DNA from: a virus
Reading direction: 5' to 3' (one strand)
DNA length: 52,649 nucleotides
IMG/VR virus record: IMGVR_UViG_3300035150_000079
Span: 1 to 52,649 of that record
Position 1 is the first letter of the stretch. Every line of letters begins with the position of its first letter. The notes beneath the pieces were generated by a model that was not told the DNA's origin, searched no databases, and was given only the letters and a program-made list of their open reading frames with translations. The translations under genes were made by a program, and so were the position numbers. This document shows, piece after piece, positions 6,224 through 14,023 of this stretch.

Positions 6224-7132
6224 ATGTTTAACAGACCGATGAAGGCAGCAGAGTTGAAAAACATCGAAGAATTAAGGTTCCCAGTTATAGCAACACCTAA
6301 AGTTGATGGAATACGATGTTTAAAACCGGATAACAGAGTGTTAGCAGCTTCGTTTAAACCAATACCTAATGATTATATACGTAATATCTTAGAAAGATAT
6401 CTTCCTAAAGGGGCCGATGGGGAAATATGTACTTCTTCTGAATTTAGCCAGGTTTCATCGGATGTAATGTCTAAGGGCGGTAAACCGGATTTTATTTTCT
6501 GGATGTTTGATTACGTAAAATACGGCGAATTAAGCATTCCCTATTCGACACGATTGTCGAATATGTTAGAATGGTTTTACATGAAAGGAAATCAACACAT
6601 CAACCGACATATAAAAGCTTTGCCTTTCAAATTTATAAGTTGTGTTGATGAATTAAGGGATTACGAAAAAGGCGTGTTGGCACAAGGTTACGAAGGGGTT
6701 GTTGTAAGAGATCCTGAAGGGCCTTACAAATGCGGTTATTCCACTTGGAAAGAACAATGGATGGTCAAGTGGAAAAGATTTGTTGATTCCGAAGCCGTAA
6801 TACTTGGTTTTCAAGAACAACTTAGTAATCAAAACAAACTTGAGAAAAATGAGTTAGGAATGGCCAAACGTTCCGGTAAAAAATCGGGTAAGGTTCCTAC
6901 CGGGAGATTAGGGAAATTTTTAGCCAGAGATATTCATAACGGATTGGAATTTAAGTGCGGCACGGGAAAAGGACTTACCCTTAAATTAAGGGAAGAGATC
7001 TGGAATAATCAACCCGAATATATCGGGAAGATATTTAAATATAAGTACCAACCCCATGGAGTTAAAAAACTCCCAAGAATACCAATATGGTTGGGATTTA
7101 GAGATCCAATAGATATCACTAGCAAGGAGTGA
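6224..7132 (+). CDS. ATP-dependent DNA ligase
   Basis: The 302-residue protein carries the nucleotidyltransferase motifs of ATP-dependent ligases. Motif I KVDGIR is at residues 26-31, where Lys26 forms the AMP adduct; ADGEIC and MFDYVK follow as motifs III/IIIa, then YEGVVVRDPEGPYK (IV) and WMVKWKRF (V). A short OB-fold region follows. This small two-domain layout is like the T7 ligase, which seals nicks in duplex DNA during replication and repair. ATG 6224 is chosen because AAGGAAG precedes it; the extension to 6158 overlaps the previous gene. It is the only ligase here and, with no phage polymerase found, presumably works with host replication enzymes. Confidence 0.9.
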   Translation: MFNRPMKAAELKNIEELRFPVIATPKVDGIRCLKPDNRVLAASFKPIPNDYIRNILERYLPKGADGEICTSSEFSQVSSDVMSKGGKPDFIFWMFDYVKYGELSIPYSTRLSNMLEWFYMKGNQHINRHIKALPFKFISCVDELRDYEKGVLAQGYEGVVVRDPEGPYKCGYSTWKEQWMVKWKRFVDSEAVILGFQEQLSNQNKLEKNELGMAKRSGKKSGKVPTGRLGKFLARDIHNGLEFKCGTGKGLTLKLREEIWNNQPEYIGKIFKYKYQPHGVKKLPRIPIWLGFRDPIDITSKE

Positions 7133-7135
7133 ATA

Positions 7136-7351
7136 ATGAAAGACTATGTACCGGGAACTGAAATACCAAAGCCATCGGTTAAATTAACGGGAAGCGACGG
7201 AAATGCTTATTCAATAATGGGCAAGGTTGGAAGGGCTTTACAAAAGGCGGGCGCGCCTGCGGATGTGTTAGATGAATATTACAACGAATCCACTAAGGGA
7301 GATTACGATAATTTGTTACGCGTTGCCATTAAATATGTAAAGGTAATATGA
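7136..7351 (+). CDS. Small conserved-type phage protein
   Basis: The 71-residue protein starts at ATG 7136 with SD AAGGAG and reads GSDGNAYSIMGKVGRALQKAG, then YNESTKGDYDNLLRVAIKYV. This GNA-hydrophobic-G...RAL...GDYDNLL pattern resembles small proteins I associate with many tailed phages near nucleotide-metabolism genes; their function is unknown. It directly follows the ligase. Recognition is from memory and moderate. Confidence 0.6.
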   Translation: MKDYVPGTEIPKPSVKLTGSDGNAYSIMGKVGRALQKAGAPADVLDEYYNESTKGDYDNLLRVAIKYVKVI

Positions 7352-7567
7352 ATGAAGCGTTCAATAATTTGTCCTGCTTGTAAGAATAGTATGACGCCCT
7401 TGAATATTCTTAAACCAGAGTCTTTAGATTCGGCCTATTGGTGTCGGTTTTGCGGTACTTTCAAGTGTATAAAAGACGAAACGTGTATGATAACTGAAAC
7501 CGGAAAATATTGGAAGAAAATATTAGAAGATTGCGAGTTAATGGGCGATGACGACGATAAAATATAA
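7352..7567 (+). CDS. Small zinc-ribbon protein
   Basis: The 71-residue protein has two CxxC pairs, CPAC at residues 7-10 and CRFC near 31-34, the spacing of a zinc ribbon, plus C39 and C45. Zinc ribbons of this size often mediate protein or nucleic-acid contacts. It starts immediately after the previous stop and overlaps the next gene by 20 bases. Its C-terminus is very acidic (ELMGDDDDKI). No specific family assigned. Confidence 0.6.
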   Translation: MKRSIICPACKNSMTPLNILKPESLDSAYWCRFCGTFKCIKDETCMITETGKYWKKILEDCELMGDDDDKI

Positions 7568-7790
7568 AGACGAAGAAATATATGAATACGAAATAGGTCC
7601 CGACAAGGGAGAAGAAGGGAGGTGCGAACACAACGAGTGTGTATCGTTACACCAGAGCATATCGATAGGCGGGTTTAATATAGGAAGATGTAAAAACAAA
7701 GCCTTGCCCGGTTGTCGTTTTTGCCATATACACATTTCGAGAGGAACCGTACCTATGTTGGTGGATATGTTGTTGAGAAGAACAAGATAA
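7548..7790 (+). CDS. Small Cys/His-rich protein
   Basis: The 80-residue protein overlaps the preceding zinc-ribbon gene by 20 bases. Candidate zinc ligands are C26, H28, C31, H35, then C48 and the run CRFCHIHIS (C56, C59, H60, H62), consistent with one or two treble-clef or ribbon sites. The SD is weak, so translation is likely coupled. It is the last gene before the long leader of the structural block. Confidence 0.5.
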   Translation: MTTIKYKDEEIYEYEIGPDKGEEGRCEHNECVSLHQSISIGGFNIGRCKNKALPGCRFCHIHISRGTVPMLVDMLLRRTR

Positions 7791-7983
7791 TTAATTCGTT
7801 TTAATTGTTTGGATCAAAATTCAATTAACGTCCTGCCTATATTCCATTCTTGTAAAAACAAAGTGATTGATAAAAATTAGCCGAAAATACGGATTGCTAT
7901 TATCCTTTAATACGAATATGGTTTAGCATTCGCGAAAATAACGAATGCTAAAGATTGTTAACATTTAAGCATGGAGGTATAAA
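7791..7983 (+). promoter_or_regulatory. Leader region of the structural gene block
   Basis: This 193-bp non-coding gap separates early and structural genes. It contains an extended -10-like element TGCTATTAT (7895-7903) without a clear -35. Downstream is a perfect 11-bp inverted repeat: TTTAGCATTCG (7922-7932), nine-base loop, CGAATGCTAAA (7942-7952). SD GGAGG then precedes ATG 7984. The stem is not followed by a T-run, so an operator or 5' mRNA stem is more likely than a terminator. A similar TGCTATCTT occurs in the 13262-13414 gap. Promoter identity is inferred. Confidence 0.4.
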
Positions 7984-8286
7984 ATGGGTAGCGGCGGAAC
8001 AAGAGTAAGATGTGGTTCTTTTACCGGGACTGGTGCGGCTATAAGTATTACATCAGTAGGATTTCAACCCAGCAAAGTTAAACTTTATAATCTTACTACA
8101 GTTTTTACTTTAGAGTGGAATGAAGCAATGGGCGAAGACGGCGCCGGAGCACTTACTACAGGAAGTACAGGAGTAGTGACGGCTGAAACAACGGCCGGAA
8201 TTAAACCGACAGATACCGGATTTGATTTAGGAACTTCTGCTGTAAATGTTGATGGCGAAGTTATTTACTACGAAGCCCACGAATAA
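7984..8286 (+). CDS. Small beta-rich virion-type protein
   Basis: The 100-residue protein has SD TGGAGGT. It is Gly/Thr-rich and predicted almost all beta (CGSFTGTGAAISITSVGF, KVKLYNLTTVFTLEW), without charged helices, ending in a strand-like EVIYYEAHE. Its place at the head of the structural block, before terminase and portal, and its composition suggest a small capsid or tail surface protein. No specific family recognised. Confidence 0.55.
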   Translation: MGSGGTRVRCGSFTGTGAAISITSVGFQPSKVKLYNLTTVFTLEWNEAMGEDGAGALTTGSTGVVTAETTAGIKPTDTGFDLGTSAVNVDGEVIYYEAHE

Positions 8287-8301
8287 AAGCGGGGTAGTCC
8301 T

Positions 8302-8676
8302 ATGTCAATAAAATCTTCTCCGAATACGGCACCGTCTTATGCTTTACATAGAGAAGGCGTAACAGCAGCAGATAGCGATATAACCGTATTCACAAAAAAA
8401 GATGGTTGTAATGCGACTATGTATAAATATGCGCATATACAAATTGTTCCTTCTGATGATGCGAATCCGAATGTTGCAGTTTGGTGGTGGAGTGATCAAG
8501 CCGATAGGTTTATCCAGGAGCAAACGCCAATTGCTAAAACTGGAGTAGGAGCAAACACGTCCTATGAGTTCTCGATAGAGCCTATGGGGCGTATTTTCTT
8601 CGTACAAGTAGCTACACTTGCTGAAGGCAGCGTTGATATATTAGTATCGGGATTCGAGTCAATACAACTATCCTAA
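8302..8676 (+). CDS. Small beta-rich virion-type protein
   Basis: The 124-residue protein starts at ATG 8302. It alternates short strands (YAHIQIVPSDDANPNVAVWWW, FSIEPMGRIFFVQVATL) typical of a compact beta-sandwich such as a decoration or fibre-associated protein. It sits between two other small genes upstream of the large terminase. No catalytic motif or membrane segment is visible. Function is inferred from neighbourhood and composition only. Confidence 0.5.
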   Translation: MSIKSSPNTAPSYALHREGVTAADSDITVFTKKDGCNATMYKYAHIQIVPSDDANPNVAVWWWSDQADRFIQEQTPIAKTGVGANTSYEFSIEPMGRIFFVQVATLAEGSVDILVSGFESIQLS

Positions 8677-8688
8677 TAGGAGGTTGGT

Positions 8689-8952
8689 TTGCCTTATCCA
8701 AATGAACACGCTGCTAGGCAATTAGACCCTAAACAATTTAGACGTTTTGCGCGTACTTCAAGGAATTTCCCTAAAGGCGTATCGGCAATAATAGGTTGGC
8801 TTCCTAATGGTAAAAGCAAAATACAATCGCTACGATTTAACATTAGATATTGGTCGGCCGACCAAGCTAGACGTTGGTTAAGGAAACACGGCTATAAATC
8901 TAATATAGAAGAAGCAACATCTAAACATATTAGTTGGGGGAACATACTATAA
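8689..8952 (+). CDS. Small phage protein with MPYPNEHAAR start
   Basis: TTG 8689 follows a strong SD (AGGAGG). The 87 residues begin PYPNEHAARQLDPKQF and continue IQSLRFNIRYWSADQARRWLRKHGYK. This Arg/Trp-rich module is one I associate with tailed-phage packaging and capsid loci, often beside or fused to head-maturation proteins. Its role is not established. It overlaps the large terminase start by one base (TAATG), implying coupled translation. Confidence 0.6.
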   Translation: MPYPNEHAARQLDPKQFRRFARTSRNFPKGVSAIIGWLPNGKSKIQSLRFNIRYWSADQARRWLRKHGYKSNIEEATSKHISWGNIL

Positions 8953-10403
8953 TGGTTGTTTCGCTAAGAGATATTGAAAACGCGGAAAGAAGCGAATTAA
9001 TAGACGGATTAAGTCGTTATCGAGACATACACAACGAGTGGATTAAAAGACAAGTAATAAAGAATAATAGAATTGATATATTGGCTACTGAAGTTCTTGG
9101 ATACCAAGTCCAACCGTTTCATTTGGATATGATGAAATATCAATTCTTACACAGAGATAGCCTACAATTAGCTTTCCGAGGCGCCGGAAAAACTACTGTA
9201 TGTACAATATCTAAGGCAATACATTATTTAGTTAAAAATCCTAATTTACGATTGTTGATTGTTTCTCGAACATCCGGACACGCCGAATCTATATTAAAAG
9301 AAATAAAAGTTCACTTCGAAGACAATGAATTGTTGGCTGAAATATTCGGACGGTATTATGATCCGCGTTTGGTAAGAAAATGGGATAACGGAGAAATAGA
9401 AGTTGCGCCAAGAACTCTTAAAGCGAAAGAATCTAGTATAACAACATTAGGGGTGGGATCGCAGGTCGTTGGTAAGCATTATGATATAATACTTAGCGAT
9501 GATATAGTTGACGAAGATAATTCTCGAACAGAACACCAAAGAGAAAAAGTAAAAACATGGTATTACCAAACATTAGATCCTACGTTAGAACCTCCTGATG
9601 GTTTGATAGAACATAGAGGAGAACACCATAGATTAGGGACGAGATATCATTACGAAGATTTGTATGGTCATTTAATAAAAAATGAATTAAAAGAAGATCA
9701 CAATGTAATACCAGCGTTAGACGACAAAGGAAGAAGCCCTTGGCCGGATAAATTCCCTTCGTCTTGGTTTTTAAAAAAGAAGAGACAATCTGGAATAATA
9801 ATTTTTAACGCTCAATATCAATGCGATACAGAGGCGATGAAAGGAGAAATATTCCAGTACGATTGGTGCCAACTAATAGAACCGGATAATATACCTAATA
9901 AATTAAGAATATATATGGGGATAGATTTAGCTATTACAGAAAAAGAAAGCGGAGATAAATTTGCTATATGTATAATCGGGATGGATAAAGGCGGCAATAG
10001 ATACGTATTGGACTTTTTAGACGAACATCTTAGATTCGGCGAGCAAACAAGAGCCATAATTAAATATTATGAAAAATGGAAACCTATAAGAGGTTGTATA
10101 GAAGTTAATGCTTACCAACAAGCCCAACTCCAACACCTAAAGGATGAATACGATATAGACATAAGAATAAGGCCTGTTAACCAAATTAAAGACAAAGTAA
10201 CAAGAGCTTGGAAATTAGAACCTATTTTCGAAGATAAAAGAATGTTTTTTAAAAAAGAAGGGAATATACATCTTATGATAGAGCAATTAGTTCTATTTCC
10301 TAATCACAGATATAAAGATTTATTTGATGCTTTGGATTTGGCGGTAAGAGCTAGCAAAATAAAAAAAAGAGGTAGCAGAAAAAAGGAACCTGGATTATTT
10401 TAA
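8952..10403 (+). CDS. terL: Terminase large subunit
   Basis: The 483-residue protein has the two-domain layout of large terminases. The ATPase has Walker A FRGAGKTT at residues 75-82, a Walker B region YDIILSDDIVDED at 177-189 and a coupling-motif-like LGTRYHYEDLYG. The C-terminal RNase H-like nuclease begins at IYMGIDLAITE (Asp325) and ends with DLFDALDLAVRA supplying the last acidic residues. It pumps and cuts DNA at the portal during head filling. ATG 8952 overlaps the previous stop; an alternative TTG lies at 8934. The next gene is the portal, as expected. Packaging type (cos or headful) cannot be read from the sequence. Confidence 0.95.
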   Translation: MVVSLRDIENAERSELIDGLSRYRDIHNEWIKRQVIKNNRIDILATEVLGYQVQPFHLDMMKYQFLHRDSLQLAFRGAGKTTVCTISKAIHYLVKNPNLRLLIVSRTSGHAESILKEIKVHFEDNELLAEIFGRYYDPRLVRKWDNGEIEVAPRTLKAKESSITTLGVGSQVVGKHYDIILSDDIVDEDNSRTEHQREKVKTWYYQTLDPTLEPPDGLIEHRGEHHRLGTRYHYEDLYGHLIKNELKEDHNVIPALDDKGRSPWPDKFPSSWFLKKKRQSGIIIFNAQYQCDTEAMKGEIFQYDWCQLIEPDNIPNKLRIYMGIDLAITEKESGDKFAICIIGMDKGGNRYVLDFLDEHLRFGEQTRAIIKYYEKWKPIRGCIEVNAYQQAQLQHLKDEYDIDIRIRPVNQIKDKVTRAWKLEPIFEDKRMFFKKEGNIHLMIEQLVLFPNHRYKDLFDALDLAVRASKIKKRGSRKKEPGLF

Positions 10404-10415
10404 AAGGGAATAATT

Positions 10416-12179
10416 ATGTCTATTGATAATAATGAAGTAATAAAAATAGGTAAATCGGAAAATGCAACTAGTTCTAAGGCTAATCAAAGAATTCTTAGAA
10501 AAATGGGAGCAAGAATATTTTCCGTTGAAAAACAATCAAATAGTCCAGGCAAATCACAAAGCGTACCACAAGATCCGTTTCATACATTAGCGGCTACGGG
10601 AGATGTAATAGAACCGCCGTTTGATCTCCTCACGTTATCTATGTTGCCTGAACATTGCGGAGAAATGATACAATGTTTAGACGCCTTATCGGTAAATATA
10701 GATGGTTTTAATCACAGATTCGTTTCCAGAGTGAAAAAGGGAACAGACGGCGAAGAAATACCTGAAGAATTGAAAAAGTTAGTTAATAAAGAAAAGGTGA
10801 AATTAATTAATTTTTTCCAATATTGTACGGAAGAAACTTTCGTTGATTTCAGAAGAAAACTTAGAGTCGACTTAGAAACAACAGGTAATTCTTATTTCGA
10901 AGTCATAAGGAATTTTTCAGGAGAAATACAATCATTCGTTCATCTTCCTAGTTATCAAATGAGAATGGGAAGATTAGACGATAAACACCAATTGGTAGAA
11001 AAAAAGATTTTAAAATTACAAGAAGACGGAAGTGTTGTAGTAGATACTATGAAAGTGTTTAGTCGTTTTCGGAAATATGTACAAAGCAAAATAACACATA
11101 GACGTAATCTTTCTACAATAGGCGGTTATAAAACAAGTTGGTTTAAACAATACGGCGATCCAAGGAATTATAGCGTAGAAACGGGCGAAATTGTAGCGGA
11201 CGATTATCCGAAAGATAAATTAGCAAACGAAGTAGTACACTTTAAAATATATTCTCCTAGAACGCCTTATGGCCTTCCTAGGTATATAGGAAGTCTATTG
11301 TCTATATTCGGAGATAGGGCGGCAGAGGAAATAAATTACACTACATTTAAAAATAACAATATTCCTTCTATGGCGATATTAGTAAGCAACGGACAACTGA
11401 CCGAAGGTTCTTTGGATAGAATACAAGATTTCGTAGAAAGCCAAATACAAGGAAGCGATAATTATAGCAAATTTTTATTATTGGAAGCAGAAGGTATTAT
11501 GGAAGGAGAGGAATCTGGTCAACATATCAAAGTTGAAATGAAACCGCTTACCGAACACCAACACAAAGACGCGCTCTTCCAAAATTATAGCAAAGGAAAT
11601 CAAGACAGAGTAAGAAGGGTTTGGAGATTGCCTCCTATATTCGTAGGAAGGACCGACGAATACACAAGAACTACCGCAGAGTCTTCAAGAGTTTTAGCGG
11701 ACGAACAAATATTCGCTCCGGAGCGTAATTCGTTTGACGAATTCATTAATAGGGTCATTTTTCCTGAAATGGATATTGTTTACCATAAATACTGTAGTAA
11801 CAGCCCTAATACTACAGATAACCAACAATTAGTAAAGATACTTTCCGGTAGTGAGAAAACTGGCGGTATGACTCCGATTATAGCAAGGGAGATATTGGAA
11901 GATATATTGAGTAAGGAACTCCCTCCGTTCCCGAAAGATTTCCCGGCTGATACTCCATTTAGTCTTACTATGGCGGAAGCAGTAAAGAATAAAGCGGATG
12001 CATCCGAACCAGGCCAACAAGTTACAGCTCTGAAAGTAAAATACGAATCGGCCGAACAAATTGCAGATGTTATCAAAAACGTTGCAAGTTGGAGAACTTA
12101 TTTGGAAAGCGAATTCGAGAAAGCTATAGAAGACGAGAGAACGCCGGTAGAATTGACCGAAACTGATATGGATGTATAG
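10416..12179 (+). CDS. Portal protein, PBSX family
   Basis: The 587-residue protein follows the terminase by 12 bases, with SD AAGGGAA. It matches PBSX/XkdE-type portals in order: a long N-terminal wing region, then EVVHFKIYSPRTPYGLPRY and SLLSIFGDRAAEEINYTTF, then the stem/crown part with RRVWRLPPIFVGRTDEYTR and SRVLADEQIFAPERNSFD. Portals form the dodecameric ring at one capsid vertex through which DNA passes, and where the connector docks. The C-terminal acidic helix (ESEFEKAIEDERTPVELTE) is typical. Start ATG 10416 has no serious competitor. Confidence 0.93.
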   Translation: MSIDNNEVIKIGKSENATSSKANQRILRKMGARIFSVEKQSNSPGKSQSVPQDPFHTLAATGDVIEPPFDLLTLSMLPEHCGEMIQCLDALSVNIDGFNHRFVSRVKKGTDGEEIPEELKKLVNKEKVKLINFFQYCTEETFVDFRRKLRVDLETTGNSYFEVIRNFSGEIQSFVHLPSYQMRMGRLDDKHQLVEKKILKLQEDGSVVVDTMKVFSRFRKYVQSKITHRRNLSTIGGYKTSWFKQYGDPRNYSVETGEIVADDYPKDKLANEVVHFKIYSPRTPYGLPRYIGSLLSIFGDRAAEEINYTTFKNNNIPSMAILVSNGQLTEGSLDRIQDFVESQIQGSDNYSKFLLLEAEGIMEGEESGQHIKVEMKPLTEHQHKDALFQNYSKGNQDRVRRVWRLPPIFVGRTDEYTRTTAESSRVLADEQIFAPERNSFDEFINRVIFPEMDIVYHKYCSNSPNTTDNQQLVKILSGSEKTGGMTPIIAREILEDILSKELPPFPKDFPADTPFSLTMAEAVKNKADASEPGQQVTALKVKYESAEQIADVIKNVASWRTYLESEFEKAIEDERTPVELTETDMDV

Positions 12180-12190
12180 GGAGGCTAATC

Positions 12191-13261
12191 GTGTGTAATG
12201 CCTGCGAGGAAACGCCCTATTCGCTTATAGATAAATCATACTTGGATTTGTTGTACGCAGATTTGTGGGTGGAAAAAGCTTTAGGATTGAAAGAAATATC
12301 TAGGATAGCCAAAGCTGAAATAAGACTTCGAAAGTATTTAGAGGGAAAGTGGAATGTTAGGAGGAATGAAGCTATTGAATCGGCTGTTGGTTTGGCTAGA
12401 AATAGGAAATCCTATAAAACAATATCATCAAACATAAACAGGATAATGAATAAATGGTCAAGAGATGTTTTACCCGTTTATAATTCTGAAATACGAGAAG
12501 TATACAAATTGGCTAGAATAGCCGGTTATAAAAAAGCCTCGGGCAAAACATCCGCATCATTACAATTCAATATCCCTAAAACAACCCCTATTAAAAAAGC
12601 AGACTCTAACATTTCTGTTGATTTTGATTTGGTAGATGAAAATACAATGGAAGCTTTAGAAAACAGAAATATATTTTGGGTTGGCGAACATTACGATAAA
12701 AATATATCCGATTCGGTAAGAGATACGGCCAAATCTGTTATGGTAGAAGCTGGCGAATCAACTTCGTTAGCAGGCCAATTAATGGGGAAACGTATCAAAG
12801 AGATTTTAAGTAAATTTTCAACTCCTGGTGGATTTGTTGGAACAGAAAAACAATATTTCGAAGGATTGGTTTCTAATGCTATGACAGTAGGAAGAGTGTA
12901 TGGACAAATGCGCTCTTTTTCACAGATAGGTATAACAAGGTATGAGATTGTAAATCCTGGCGGAAGTAGGATGTGCGAAGTATGTGCTAATCTACAAGGA
13001 AAAACTTTCGACATAAAACAAGGCTTAGAACAAATAACTAAAGAATTTAAATCTTCATCTCCAGAAGATATTAAAAAGATACATCCGTGGTTAGCTAGTT
13101 CTAAAGTAATAGGCAAGAGTTCCGATTCTTTAGCGTCAATGGGTCTTTCTTTGCCTCCATATCATTTTAGATGTAGATGCACCATAGACGTATCAAGCGA
13201 AGTCGAATCGTTTGAGGATTTAACGCCTATTCCGTTCCCTGTTCCTTCTAAAGCAGCATAA
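12191..13261 (+). CDS. Head morphogenesis protein, SPP1 gp7-like
   Basis: The 356-residue protein starts at GTG 12191 behind AGGGAGG. The C-terminal part carries the minor-head-protein signature: MCEVCANLQGKTF followed by LPPYHFRCRCTIDV, the latter corresponding to the P-x-C-R-C end of the SPP1 gp7 / Mu gpF family. The N-terminal half is helical. In characterised phages this protein binds portal and DNA and is ejected or needed for efficient infection. Position right after the portal fits. Extra cysteines (CNACEET at the N-terminus) may bind metal. Confidence 0.85.
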   Translation: MCNACEETPYSLIDKSYLDLLYADLWVEKALGLKEISRIAKAEIRLRKYLEGKWNVRRNEAIESAVGLARNRKSYKTISSNINRIMNKWSRDVLPVYNSEIREVYKLARIAGYKKASGKTSASLQFNIPKTTPIKKADSNISVDFDLVDENTMEALENRNIFWVGEHYDKNISDSVRDTAKSVMVEAGESTSLAGQLMGKRIKEILSKFSTPGGFVGTEKQYFEGLVSNAMTVGRVYGQMRSFSQIGITRYEIVNPGGSRMCEVCANLQGKTFDIKQGLEQITKEFKSSSPEDIKKIHPWLASSKVIGKSSDSLASMGLSLPPYHFRCRCTIDVSSEVESFEDLTPIPFPVPSKAA

Positions 13262-13414
13262 AATACAATTAAACGATAATTGTTCGTAACGTACGTAATA
13301 TCTGCTATCTTATATAACAATTATTTTTATTTGTATTGTCAGTATTATGAATAATTATTGCCATTCTTTTTAATTTTCAGTAAGTCATTTTAATCTATAT
13401 ATGTGAGGTGAATA
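13262..13414 (+). promoter_or_regulatory. Non-coding gap before the protease gene
   Basis: This 153-bp AT-rich gap is the longest inside the head genes. It holds a perfect 7-bp inverted repeat ACAATTA (13265-13271) / TAATTGT (13277-13283), a second ACAATTA-like half further on, and TGCTATCTT at 13303-13311, which resembles the extended -10-like element before 7984. A second structural promoter is plausible but not proven. The SD GAGGTGA before TTG 13415 closes it. Confidence 0.35.
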
Positions 13415-14023
13415 TTGAGCAACTCAATTAAAAGAACGGCAATTCCATCTGAAGAAAAAAATAAAAGGGTTGTAACGGCTAAGGTTATTGGTGAAAACGA
13501 TTTGGCTTCTTCAGGAAAGAAAAATCCTGCTTCTGCGGGAAATAGCGGGATACCTTTAGAAGAAGACGAAGACGAAAAACGTAAAAAGAAAAAAGAGATT
13601 AACGAAAGCGTTAACAAAAGCATATTTGTTCCGATAATAAAATCTAGCAAACAAGAAAGAACTATAACCGGAGTGGTTTTACAACCTGAAGTAGTAGACG
13701 CCCAGGGTGATATTATGGACAAGGATGTAATACGCAAGGCAGCACACCGATTCCTATCTAAGTACAATAAGGCAACCGAATTAGGTCTGATGCATAAATA
13801 TTTTGGTGACACAGGATTCGAATTGTATGAATCATGGGTTGCTCCACAAGATGTTGTGATTAAAGACGCTTTGGTCAAAGAAGGTTCTTGGCTTATGACC
13901 GTATATGTTGGAAAAGATAAAATATGGAAAATGGTAAATGATGGAAAACTCAAAGGATTTTCTATTGGCGGCAAGGCAAAAGCCAAGAGTATAAGTAATG
14001 AAAAAGAGGGACTAGATGGCTAA
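13415..14023 (+). CDS. XkdF-like head maturation protease, N-terminal part
   Basis: The 202-residue protein has a charged N-terminal arm (residues 45-65, EEDEDEKRKKKK) then the XkdF-like prohead protease core: ERTITGVVLQPEVVDAQGD (81-99), LMHKY with candidate catalytic His127, and LKGFSIGGKA with candidate nucleophile Ser183. Such proteases cleave scaffold and capsid during head maturation. The usual closing segment of the domain (EVSIVDSPAN) is missing here and sits at the start of the next gene in another frame. Start TTG 13415 is set by GAGGTGA. The catalytic-residue assignment is by pattern and not aligned. Confidence 0.8.
   Translation: MSNSIKRTAIPSEEKNKRVVTAKVIGENDLASSGKKNPASAGNSGIPLEEDEDEKRKKKKEINESVNKSIFVPIIKSSKQERTITGVVLQPEVVDAQGDIMDKDVIRKAAHRFLSKYNKATELGLMHKYFGDTGFELYESWVAPQDVVIKDALVKEGSWLMTVYVGKDKIWKMVNDGKLKGFSIGGKAKAKSISNEKEGLDG

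Noticed and set aside
14016-14023. Protease split explained as homopolymer sequencing error
   Set aside because: Stops at 14013-14015 and 14021-14023 limit any frame change to 14016-14020, which has no homopolymer longer than two bases, so this simple explanation is unlikely, though a point indel cannot be excluded without reads.
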